Source: JBDSTW01 sp039914705 (GTDB lineage Bacteria; Pseudomonadota; Gammaproteobacteria; SURF-13). Taken from it: a stretch of 14,269 nt of DNA. The position numbers and the translations under genes are program-made. Numbering within the stretch: the stretch's first letter is position 1; each line of letters starts with the position of its first letter. Location: the NCBI GenBank assembly GCA_039914705.1, contig JBDSOT010000001.1, positions 1 through 14,269 of the forward strand, read 5' to 3'. The notes under the pieces are model-generated. The model saw nothing but the letters and a program-made list of their open reading frames with translations, was not told the DNA's origin and made no database searches. This document shows positions 1-6,321 of the stretch, in pieces.

Positions 1-495
1 GCCTGCCGCGCGGTGACGAAGAAACCGCTGATTACCAAACTCTCGCCGAACCAAACCGATATTGCAGAAAATGCGCGGCGCTGCATCGAGGCGGGCACGG
101 ATGGCTTTGCCGTGATCAACACGGTGATGGGCATGGCAATCGACAGCGAAACCCGTACGCCAGTCATCGGCAATAATCAGGGCGGCCTATCCGGCCCGGC
201 TATCAAGCCTATTGCGCTGCTCAAGGTACATCAGGTGTATCAGGTGTGCAAGGCGCACAATATTCCGATCATCGGGCAAGGCGGCGTGGTGAGTGCGCAA
301 GATGCTCTGGAATTTATTATCGCCGGGGCCAGCGCGGTCGGTGTGGGTACCGGCCTGTTTTACGATCCCTTGTTATGCCCCAAGATCAATGCCGGTATTG
401 TGGATTATCTGGAGCGGCATTCGCTAAGTTCGATCACTCCGCTGATCGGCAGTCTTAAAATCCACGAATACGTATCCACCGTTTGCAGTGGTTAA
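1..495 (+). CDS. pyrD: Dihydroorotate dehydrogenase, class 1B catalytic subunit (C-terminal part)
   Basis: The reading frame is open to the left edge, so only about 164 C-terminal residues of a protein usually near 310 residues are present. Class 1B enzymes oxidise dihydroorotate to orotate in pyrimidine synthesis, using FMN, with an iron-sulfur/FAD partner (PyrK) that is not seen here. Visible family marks are KLSPN near the start, GGLSGPAIKP in the middle, and the flavin phosphate-binding part GQGGVVSAQDALEF...GASAVGVGTGLF. The catalytic cysteine lies upstream of the window. There is no ferredoxin-like C-terminal extension, which argues against a dihydropyrimidine dehydrogenase PreA subunit. 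The TAA stop is 3 bp from the stop of the converging sugar-transferase gene, with no room for a terminator between them. The fold assignment is firm; 1B rather than 1A rests on the loop motifs. Confidence 0.88.
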   Translation, partial: ACRAVTKKPLITKLSPNQTDIAENARRCIEAGTDGFAVINTVMGMAIDSETRTPVIGNNQGGLSGPAIKPIALLKVHQVYQVCKAHNIPIIGQGGVVSAQDALEFIIAGASAVGVGTGLFYDPLLCPKINAGIVDYLERHSLSSITPLIGSLKIHEYVSTVCSG

Positions 496-498
496 AAA

Positions 499-1890
499 TC
501 AATAGGCATTCGGCTGTTTAAAAATAACAAACGCAGTACGAATAATGATCCACAGGTCGAGTGACAGCGACCAGTTGCGCAAATAGTCGAGGTCGTAGTC
601 GATACGCGCCTTCATTTTATCCATGGTCTCAGTCTCTCCGCGCAAGCCATGCACCTGCGCCCACCCGGTAATTCCTGGTTTAACCTTGTGACGCAGCATG
701 TAGCCTTTAATAAATTTCCGGTACATCTCGTTATGCGCCACGGCGTGCGGACGCGGCCCGACAATGCTCATTTCCCCGCGCAGGACATTGAAGAATTGAG
801 GCAGCTCGTCAAGCGATGTCTTTCTTAGGAATGCACCGAAGGGCGTGATGCGTTGGTCACCTTTCTTTGCCTGCATAACATTCGCTCCATCCTCGCTGAC
901 CGTCATGCTGCGGAATTTATAGACACGGATCTCCTCTCCGTTCAATCCGTAGCGGCGCTGCTTGAAGAAGACATTACCCGGCGAGCTGAGCTTCACGCCG
1001 ATGGCTATCGCCAGCATTAAGGGCGAAAAAAGCAGCAATATAATGCTCGCCAAAACGAGGTCACTAACCTGTTTTGCAATGCCGCTGATGCCAAGAAATG
1101 GACTTTCAGTAATGGCCACGATCGGGATGCCCTTGATAGCGTCCATACGCGGCTGGATCAGGTCGAAAACAAATATATCGAGGACGAAGTAAGTAGATGC
1201 GGTGGTATCGTACAAATCCTGCAACAACTGCATGATTTGCGGACGCGACGACATCGGCAGGGCGATATAAATAATATCAACCCTATTTTGACGGACGTAT
1301 TCCGCAAGCTCGCTCATACGACCCTGCACCTGCGGCCCGTTAAAATTCCATCCATTCAGACGTGCTGCATTTCTATCATCAAAGAACGCCTTGACCTCCA
1401 TCCCCAGATGCGGCTCATCGGTTATTCGCTGGGCCAGTTGCAAACCCAATTCATTGATACCGGCAATTACAACCTTGCGCTGGCTACCCATTAACTGGAT
1501 GATTTTTGAGCGGATTGCGCGCGCAAAAATATGTGTAATGAGCAGAATGCCGGGGGTGACGACAAACCAGGCCATCAATACCTGTTTCGAGTATTCCGCA
1601 GAAAGCTCGGTCGCATAACCGAGCAGAAGAACGACGCCGACGACAATACCCCAAGCGATTAAAATATCCTGTATATGCGCAAGTAGATGAACCTTGCGCA
1701 ATGAGCGCATTAAGGGGATTTTCTCAAAAAGCAGAGATGAAACGAAGAAAACTATTATGGCGAGGACTAAATAATAGCCGTCAAATTTGACGCGATAAAA
1801 AATGGTGATCAGCATCAATGAGGCGATGATCACTAAGGGGTTCAGGAGTCGTTCCCAGATCGAAAAGCGAGGTAAATCGTTACCAATCAT
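499..1890 (-). CDS. Undecaprenyl-phosphate sugar (probably glucose) phosphotransferase, exopolysaccharide initiation
   Basis: A 463-residue polyisoprenyl-phosphate hexose-1-phosphate transferase of the WcaJ/EpsB type. It should start exopolysaccharide repeat units by moving a sugar-1-phosphate from a UDP-sugar to undecaprenyl phosphate at the inner membrane. Hydrophobic segments lie at about 15-32, 38-56, 68-92 and 103-122. A Rossmann-like domain follows (VVIAGINELG near 140), then a membrane stretch at about 275-300 and the cytosolic catalytic domain. Catalytic-domain motifs are FFKQRRYGLNG (308-318), YKFRSM (324-329), the DELPQFFNVLRGEMSIVGPRP stretch (361-381) and the PGITGWAQVHGLRG stretch (405-418). 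The length is normal for the five-segment class. The ATG start has only a weak ribosome site. Glucose is the usual substrate of the subfamily but cannot be proven from sequence. Its nearest functional neighbour is the EpsL-type protein upstream, on the same strand. Confidence 0.92.
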   Translation of the reverse strand: MIGNDLPRFSIWERLLNPLVIIASLMLITIFYRVKFDGYYLVLAIIVFFVSSLLFEKIPLMRSLRKVHLLAHIQDILIAWGIVVGVVLLLGYATELSAEYSKQVLMAWFVVTPGILLITHIFARAIRSKIIQLMGSQRKVVIAGINELGLQLAQRITDEPHLGMEVKAFFDDRNAARLNGWNFNGPQVQGRMSELAEYVRQNRVDIIYIALPMSSRPQIMQLLQDLYDTTASTYFVLDIFVFDLIQPRMDAIKGIPIVAITESPFLGISGIAKQVSDLVLASIILLLFSPLMLAIAIGVKLSSPGNVFFKQRRYGLNGEEIRVYKFRSMTVSEDGANVMQAKKGDQRITPFGAFLRKTSLDELPQFFNVLRGEMSIVGPRPHAVAHNEMYRKFIKGYMLRHKVKPGITGWAQVHGLRGETETMDKMKARIDYDLDYLRNWSLSLDLWIIIRTAFVIFKQPNAY

Positions 1891-1990
1891 TTGTTTTACT
1901 CGCGTTGCCTAGCCTTTGCTATGCAATGTGGGCGGCGGCTGATTCCCGCGCGGGCGCGTGTTCTCCTGTTAATGGTTGCTTGCTGTACAC

Positions 1991-2018
1991 ATTATACGGG
2001 AAGGGGGGCGTGGGGCAA
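1991..2018 (-). promoter_or_regulatory. Candidate sigma-70 promoter for the sugar phosphotransferase
   Basis: On the minus strand a perfect TATAAT (+ strand 1991-1996) is preceded, after 16 bp, by TTGCCC (+ strand 2013-2018, 4 of 6 to TTGACA). Transcription would begin near 1984, leaving a leader of about 95 nt before the ATG at 1890. It lies in the 325-bp gene-free gap 1891-2215, which otherwise shows a G-rich run near 2000-2015, no convincing reading frame and no clear terminator for the upstream epsL-type gene. The promoter suggests the transferase can be transcribed separately from epsL. Confidence 0.4.
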
Positions 2019-2215
2019 ACGATGGCGTGCATGCGTACAACAATGGGCTGCTAACGTTCGTGTGTGTGGAATTATGTGCCGCGTGCAGAAAAATTGATTT
2101 GCGTGCGCCAATAGGAGGGATGCGGACTTAAGCTGCGCCTCTGCCTTTACGCACTGGCTGGTTTGCTAGAGGGTTGGGCTTGTCCGCCTGGAAACTGATT
2201 AAAGCCTGTTAAGAA

Positions 2216-3457
2216 TTAAAAATCTACGCGCACCGAGGCCGTAACAACATTGTCATCATACCCGGCACCCGCTATCGTCGAGCTACGATCCTCATTTTGA
2301 TAAGCCAATGCCAATAAGGTGTTGCGAAATGGTGAGTACCCAACGGAAATGCTCGCTATACGTAGGGTATCTTCACGATCTTCTGCGCCTGCTGGCGCGC
2401 CCGGCAAACCGGAGGTTCCCAATCCCTGAAAATCAAACTTCTCATGAGACAAACGGCCTTCCACAATAATCTTGTCCGTGGCCGACCAGCTTGGCGTGAT
2501 ACTGACCCCGCGAGTTATCGCGTAAGCCGACAGCAAGTCCTCCGTGGATAGAATTTGACGCCATGCCGAGAAGCTGATTAACGTCTTGCCCGTCACGCTC
2601 CAATCATATATCAGGCGTCCGGTGAAGCCGTCGAAGTCGCTAAACGCATCCTCGTCAGGGTCGCGCTGGACATAGCCTATGTTGCCGTTTATATGGGATT
2701 TGCTTCTGCTGTAGTCCACTTCGGCATTAATTTCGGACTGTTCATAATCATTGCTGACGGGGCCGCTGAAGAGCAGCGTATCGCCAACCCTACCCTTGGT
2801 AAGCCTGCCTTCCAAATTTATAAAGTTGTCAGCGCGGCTGGTGTAACGCAGGCCAAGCTTGCTCGTATCCTCGTCCCGATTGCGGTCGGACAGCGCGCTA
2901 CGGCGCAAATCGAAGGCCTCGAAACCGCCGTGTAATTCAAGACCCGAGCCAATCTCATAGTTTGCATTAACGAATTGTGTTCTGCGCTTTTGTTCATCAC
3001 GCACCTGCGACTGCAACAGACCGAAACCCGACAAGGTTTCGCGGTAGGTAAAACCGGCATCGCCGTTTAATTTATTACCGACTTGCCATTGTAACGTGGC
3101 GTTCGCATTCGTACCGGTAAAATCCAGAAAATCAAAATGGTTAAATAGATTGCGCTCCACACTAAGGCCGAGCAAAAGCCGCTGACGGCTGAACTTAAAG
3201 TCAACATCCAGGCCGGCTTCAAGACGATTTATCACATCGGATCGGTCCGTTCTGCCGATGGCTAAAATGGTATCGGCGTCAGAAAGCCCATCCGAGAGCC
3301 TGAATACGTTGTCGTCATAGGTAGTGCTGGCAGAGACATGCGGCTGAAAGGTATCGCCTTCCGCAGCGTTCGCGTATTGCGCGAGGAGAGCTGGCATACA
3401 TAATGCGATGCATGATTTGATAAACTTGTTATTCACTATGCCCCGGATTTTATCCAC
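2216..3457 (-). CDS. epsL: EpsL-type outer-membrane beta-barrel of an exopolysaccharide system
   Basis: A 413-residue predicted outer-membrane protein. The signal peptide covers about residues 1-31 (hydrophobic FIKSCIALCMPALLAQ, cleavage after ANA). The mature protein opens with a YDDNVFRL motif at 47-54, typical of the EpsL family found with exosortase/PEP-CTERM polysaccharide clusters. The rest is alternating amphipathic strands ending in SVRVDF, with the terminal Phe expected of a BAM-inserted barrel. It probably helps export or anchor the polysaccharide at the outer membrane. The start is GTG at 3457: AGAAGGA stands 8 nt upstream, and no ATG fits better. It is followed 325 bp later, same strand, by the sugar transferase. 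No exosortase, polymerase or chain-length gene is in the window. The barrel call is firm; the EpsL name rests on the N-terminal motif and the context. Confidence 0.78.
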   Translation of the reverse strand: MDKIRGIVNNKFIKSCIALCMPALLAQYANAAEGDTFQPHVSASTTYDDNVFRLSDGLSDADTILAIGRTDRSDVINRLEAGLDVDFKFSRQRLLLGLSVERNLFNHFDFLDFTGTNANATLQWQVGNKLNGDAGFTYRETLSGFGLLQSQVRDEQKRRTQFVNANYEIGSGLELHGGFEAFDLRRSALSDRNRDEDTSKLGLRYTSRADNFINLEGRLTKGRVGDTLLFSGPVSNDYEQSEINAEVDYSRSKSHINGNIGYVQRDPDEDAFSDFDGFTGRLIYDWSVTGKTLISFSAWRQILSTEDLLSAYAITRGVSITPSWSATDKIIVEGRLSHEKFDFQGLGTSGLPGAPAGAEDREDTLRIASISVGYSPFRNTLLALAYQNEDRSSTIAGAGYDDNVVTASVRVDF

Positions 3458-3478
3458 TATAGGGTTCCTTCTAATTTT

Positions 3479-3507
3479 ATTATTCGCCTGTCTTAAGATC
3501 AGACCAA
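3479..3507 (-). promoter_or_regulatory. Candidate sigma-70 promoter for epsL
   Basis: On the minus strand TTGGTC (+ strand 3502-3507) and AATAAT (+ strand 3479-3484, 5 of 6 to TATAAT) are 17 bp apart. The start of transcription would lie about 15-20 nt before the GTG codon. The -35 box is a weak match, so activation by a bound regulator would make sense. The palindrome at 3509-3522 abuts it on the upstream side. Confidence 0.35.
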
Positions 3508-3534
3508 AGACTTGATCAAGTCAGCTTGACAGGC
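3486..3534. repeat. Nested inverted repeats in the epsL/queH divergent region
   Basis: GCCTGTC at 3486-3492 and its exact inverse GACAGGC at 3528-3534 have start points 42 bp apart. Between them is a perfect 14-bp palindrome, GACTTGATCAAGTC (3509-3522), and a perfect 8-bp one, TCTTAAGA (3491-3498). Neither strand has a T-run after the repeat, so it is not an intrinsic terminator. Its place over and just upstream of the candidate epsL promoter suggests operator sites. The regulator is unknown. Confidence 0.55.
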
Positions 3535-3557
3535 TAAAAAATTATTCTAGCGATGGA

Positions 3558-3566
3558 TGCTATAAT
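3558..3566 (+). promoter_or_regulatory. Extended -10 promoter for queH-cysC
   Basis: TGCTATAAT is a perfect extended -10 element (TGnTATAAT), which can work without a good -35 box; none is seen at 17 bp. Transcription would start near 3573, giving a leader of about 130 nt before queH. The leader holds only short weak stems, such as GCGG/CCGC near 3598-3614. Confidence 0.5.
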
Positions 3567-3705
3567 ATTCATTTAATTGAAGCAATAAATATATGATGCG
3601 GATAATGATACCGCTTCGTTTGCCCGCAGCGTTGCCCGATCGCTAACAGTTTGATACAAAATGCCCTAATTTCGCCTTGATGCATTTATTTTCATGAGGT
3701 TTGCC

Positions 3706-4362
3706 ATGCTGATTGATAAGCTTGAAGCATCCGCACTGGTTCCCCCCTACGGCGAGAGACGTGTATTACTGCACTCCTGTTGTGCCCCCTGCGCGGCCGA
3801 TATCATGAGTGAAATGACTCGCTCAGGGATCGATTACACCATCCTGTTTTATAACCCTAACATTCATCCGCAGAAGGAATATCTGCTGCGCAAGTCCGAA
3901 AATATGCGCTATGCCGACAAGCTGGGTGCTCCGTTCATCGACCTGGATTATGATACCGATAATTGGTTCGCGCGTACCAAAGGGCTGGAGGATGCCCCCG
4001 AGCGTGGTGAGCGTTGCACGGCATGTTTTGACATGCGTTTCGAACGCAGCGCGCTGTATGCCTTGGAACACGGCTTCAAGGTGTTCACAAGTTCACTGGG
4101 CATCTCGCGCTGGAAAGATATGGAACAGATCAATCGCAGCGGCGAACGTGCGGCGGCGCGTTATCAGGGCTTAACCTATTGGACCTTTAACTGGCGCAAA
4201 GGCGGCGGCAGTCAACGCACCGTTGAAATATCCAAGCAGGAAAACTTTTACCAGCAGGAATATTGCGGCTGTGTTTACTCACTGCGAGACACTAATCGTC
4301 ACCGCAAGGCAGGCGATCGGGAGAAAATAAAGTTCGGCGTCAAATTTTATGGAAAAGAATAA
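3706..4362 (+). CDS. queH: Epoxyqueuosine reductase QueH
   Basis: A 218-residue QueH (DUF208) protein, which reduces epoxyqueuosine to queuosine in tRNA and is the unrelated alternative to QueG. Family cysteines are all present: HSCCAPC (C25, C26, C29), ERCTACFDMR (C104, C107) and EYCGC (C187, C189), consistent with the iron-sulfur and metal centres of the family. Other marks are FYNPNIHPQKEY, SSLGISRWKD and FNWRKGGG. I chose the ATG at 3706 because TGAGGT stands 5 nt before it. An in-frame ATG at 3694 would add four residues but has no ribosome site. It is probably co-transcribed with cysC 55 bp downstream. Two other queuosine genes, queC and queE, lie nearby on the opposite strand. Confidence 0.93.
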   Translation: MLIDKLEASALVPPYGERRVLLHSCCAPCAADIMSEMTRSGIDYTILFYNPNIHPQKEYLLRKSENMRYADKLGAPFIDLDYDTDNWFARTKGLEDAPERGERCTACFDMRFERSALYALEHGFKVFTSSLGISRWKDMEQINRSGERAAARYQGLTYWTFNWRKGGGSQRTVEISKQENFYQQEYCGCVYSLRDTNRHRKAGDREKIKFGVKFYGKE

Positions 4363-4417
4363 GTCGGCTACTTGATCTTCTCAGAAAATCGCGATAAATA
4401 AATTTACGAACTGAATC

Positions 4418-5035
4418 ATGAGCAACTCTCCTCATCTTGCCAATATCCGCTGGCACCCAACCACTGTCACCCGTCAGGGCAGAGCGGCACTGAATGGTCA
4501 TCGGAGCGTTATATTGTGGTTCACCGGCCTTTCCGGGGCGGGCAAATCAACCATTGCGCACGCCGTGGAAGAAAAACTTTACGGCATGGGCTGCCGCACG
4601 TTTGTCTTCGATGGGGACAACGTACGGCATGGCCTGTGCGCTGATCTCGGATTTAGTGCGCAAGATCGCGAGGAGAATATCCGGCGCGTCGGCGAAATGG
4701 CCAAACTGTTCAACGAGGCGGGCGTGATCGCCCTCACCGCATTCATCTCACCGTTCCGAGCAGATCGGCAACGGGCGCGCGAACTTGTACCCGAGGGCGA
4801 TTTTATAGAAATATATTGCCGCTGCGCGTTGGCCGTGTGCGAGCAACGGGATGTCAAAGGCTTGTACGCTAAAACCCGCGCGGGCGAGATCAAGGAATTC
4901 ACCGGCATATCGTCCCCCTACGAGGCACCCGAACAACCCGAATTAATATTGGATACCGACCAAGCGTCTCTGGAAGACTGTGTAGCGCGTGTTATCGATC
5001 TATTACTCAGCAGGGATATTCTGCGGACATCCTGA
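4418..5035 (+). CDS. cysC: Adenylylsulfate (APS) kinase
   Basis: A 205-residue stand-alone APS kinase that phosphorylates adenylylsulfate to PAPS. Motifs in order: Walker A GLSGAGKST (37-45), the substrate-binding DGDNVRHGL (65-73), IRRVGEMAKL (88-97), ISPFRADR (110-117) with the serine that forms the phospho-enzyme in relatives, KGLYAK (147-152), and GISSPYEAP (163-171). The length is normal for the single-domain form, with no ATP-sulfurylase fusion. The N-terminal NIRWHPTTVTRQGR stretch is typical and supports the ATG at 4418, although the ribosome site is poor. No cysD, cysN, cysH or sulfotransferase gene is visible, so whether the PAPS serves sulfate reduction or sulfation (for example of polysaccharide) is open. 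Confidence 0.93.
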   Translation: MSNSPHLANIRWHPTTVTRQGRAALNGHRSVILWFTGLSGAGKSTIAHAVEEKLYGMGCRTFVFDGDNVRHGLCADLGFSAQDREENIRRVGEMAKLFNEAGVIALTAFISPFRADRQRARELVPEGDFIEIYCRCALAVCEQRDVKGLYAKTRAGEIKEFTGISSPYEAPEQPELILDTDQASLEDCVARVIDLLLSRDILRTS

Positions 5036-5100
5036 TTGCCGCATGCACTTCAATAATATTTATTTTAACGGCGCCAGCAGGCCCAGTAAAATAATGCTCG

Positions 5101-5217
5101 GATACAGATGTATCAATTTATTGATTATTGATAGATCAGTATCATTCTATTAAATCTCTAGACCAAGCCTATGATTCTATAGAGATAATAATAAGACTCT
5201 TCTATCCCATCAAGAGT
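5101..5217. repeat. Cluster of small inverted repeats downstream of tRNA-Lys
   Basis: This AT-rich stretch between cysC and the tRNA carries a series of short inverted repeats: GATAC/GTATC (5101-5105/5110-5114), TCAA/TTGA (5113-5124), GATA/TATC (5130-5133/5140-5143), TCTCTA/TAGAGA (5155-5160/5180-5185) and ACTCTT/AAGAGT (5196-5201/5212-5217). The last lies directly beyond the tRNA 3' end. I see no coding frame in 5036-5255. Confidence 0.4.
5190..5217 (-). terminator. Possible weak terminator of tRNA-Lys
   Basis: On the minus strand a 6-bp stem ACTCTT/AAGAGT with a 10-nt loop begins about 38 nt after the CCA end of the tRNA and is followed by CTTATTATTAT. The stem is short and AT-rich and the T-run is interrupted, so the call is weak. 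Confidence 0.3.
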
Positions 5218-5255
5218 AAATGTTGAGCCTTGCTGTCGGCTAGTTATTTGATTGA

Positions 5256-5331
5256 TGGTGGGCCGTGTGCGGTTCGAACGCACGACCATCGGATTAAAAG
5301 TCCGGTGCTCTACCGGCTGAGCTAACGGCCC
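5256..5331 (-). tRNA. tRNA-Lys (anticodon TTT)
   Basis: A full cloverleaf of 76 nt with encoded CCA reads on the minus strand. The acceptor stem GGGCCGT/ACGGCCC is perfect, the D-stem is GCTC/GAGC, the anticodon loop is CTTTTAA, and the T-arm GTGCG-TTCGAAC-CGCAC is perfect. The anticodon stem CCGGA/TCCGA has a C-A mismatch at its outermost pair (27-43). The lysine tRNA after queC is a familiar end of the tol-pal/que block in gammaproteobacteria. Confidence 0.97.
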
Positions 5332-5343
5332 GTTTACATGATG

Positions 5344-5495
5344 CGGCTGCCATCCATGGCGAGGGGTTCGTTTTATACCTGACACCAACCAGTCTTCCTG
5401 ACGGGCGTTCGCCGGGAACCGGCTCACCCGGCTGAGTTAACGGCCCCAAGATATCAAAGTGCGGCACTACAACCGGCTGTCGTCCATGGCGAGGG
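5344..5495. repeat. Imperfect direct repeat of the tRNA-Lys leader
   Basis: The 22 nt at 5344-5365 recur at 5474-5495 with two mismatches; the shared core is TCCATGGCGAGGG. The copies lie next to the true tRNA 5' end and the tRNA remnant respectively, in the same order. The gap 5332-5578 therefore looks like a decayed tandem duplication of about 115-130 bp that took in the tRNA leader and its 5' end. On the minus strand TATAAA (about 5371-5377), upstream of the true tRNA, could be its -10 box, but no good -35 is seen. Confidence 0.6.
5405..5446 (-). pseudogene. Remnant of a tRNA-Lys 5' end
   Basis: The 18 nt at 5429-5446 match the first 18 nt of the true tRNA-Lys (5314-5331) with one change. 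On the minus strand it reads GGGCCGTTAACTCAGCCG, and the D-stem CTCA/TGAG still pairs. After the D-arm the likeness is lost: there is no anticodon or T-arm, so it cannot be a working tRNA. The leader beside it is also repeated (see 5344-5495). Confidence 0.6.
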
Positions 5496-5578
5496 CTGCT
5501 AAGCGGGGCTTCATTTTAATGGTAGTCAGATGGGAATGCTATTAAGTGAGCAAAGATTTCTGCTCAGAGGCCGAGCAT

Positions 5579-6259
5579 TCATTGATACATTGTAGGATCG
5601 GCGAGGTGCGCAGCTTGAAATCCCGCAGCACGCAGACGACAGGCATCGCATTTACCGCAGGCGCGGCCGTGATAATCGGCGCTGTAGCATGAAACAGTTC
5701 TGGAAAAATCCACGCCCAAGCGTGTGCCTTCGCTGATAATTTGCGCCTTGCTCATCCGGATCAGCGGTGTGTGACAGGTGAAGTTGCGCCCTTCTGCGCC
5801 TGCCTTGGTGGCAAGTTGGGCGAGGTTCTCGAATGCGGCGATGAACTCTGGGCGGCAATCCGGATAGCCGGAATAGTCTACTGCGTTGACGCCGATAAAT
5901 AAATCGCTCGCCTTGAGTACTTCCGCCCAGCCCATCGCTATCGCCAGAAAAATGGTATTGCGCGCGGGGACATAGGTTAACGGAATGCCGGGTTGCTGTT
6001 GTTGCGGCACGTTGATCGTAAGGTCGGTGAGCGCAGAACCGCCGATACTGCCAAGGTCGAGTTTGATAATCTTGTGTTCCAGCGCACCCATGGTTTCCGC
6101 CACCTGCGCAGCGGCCGTTAATTCCGCGCGATGCCGCTGCCCGTAATCAAAACTTAAGGCGTAGCAGGCAAAGCCTTGTTCCTTGGCCAGGGCGAGCACA
6201 GTGGCCGAGTCCAGCCCGCCTGACACCAACACCACTGCCTTGGATTTCGATTTCGCCAT
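5579..6259 (-). CDS. queC: 7-cyano-7-deazaguanine (preQ0) synthase
   Basis: A 226-residue QueC, which converts 7-carboxy-7-deazaguanine, ammonia and ATP to preQ0. The N-terminal pyrophosphate loop is VVLVSGGLDSAT (9-20), followed by FDYGQRHRAE. The middle holds VPARNTIFLAIA and the GVNAVDYSGYPDCRPEF stretch, and the zinc site near the C-terminus is CYSADYHGRACGKCDAC. The length is typical. The ATG at 6259 agrees with the usual N-terminus although no strong ribosome site precedes it. It follows queE by 62 bp on the same strand and precedes the tRNA-Lys gene. Confidence 0.97.
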   Translation of the reverse strand: MAKSKSKAVVLVSGGLDSATVLALAKEQGFACYALSFDYGQRHRAELTAAAQVAETMGALEHKIIKLDLGSIGGSALTDLTINVPQQQQPGIPLTYVPARNTIFLAIAMGWAEVLKASDLFIGVNAVDYSGYPDCRPEFIAAFENLAQLATKAGAEGRNFTCHTPLIRMSKAQIISEGTRLGVDFSRTVSCYSADYHGRACGKCDACRLRAAGFQAAHLADPTMYQ

Positions 6260-6321
6260 GGTTTATTTTTGATTGTGAAATGATGCCTTGAATATCAACG
6301 GTGCGTATCGTCTACACACTG

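Noticed and set aside
1945..1954. CCCGCGCGGG palindrome upstream of the sugar transferase
   Set aside because: Short and GC-only with no loop; common by chance in this composition and not placed at a promoter.
1891..2097. 68-residue plus-strand open frame in the gap before the sugar transferase
   Set aside because: Its ATG has no convincing ribosome site, the composition (Cys/Arg/Trp-rich) is not protein-like, and it runs antisense to the leader of the transferase gene.
3526..3531. Perfect TTGACA upstream of the queH extended -10 element
   Set aside because: It is 29 bp from TATAAT, far from the 16-18 bp needed, so it is not the -35 box of that promoter.
3573..3705. Possible preQ1 riboswitch in the queH leader
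   Set aside because: I found only short 4-bp stems and no preQ1 aptamer core; a covariance-model search would settle it.
5158..5427. 89-residue minus-strand open frame with the peptide GPLAQPVEHRTFNPMVVRSN
   Set aside because: It reads through the tRNA-Lys gene; this peptide is a well-known false translation of tRNA sequence.
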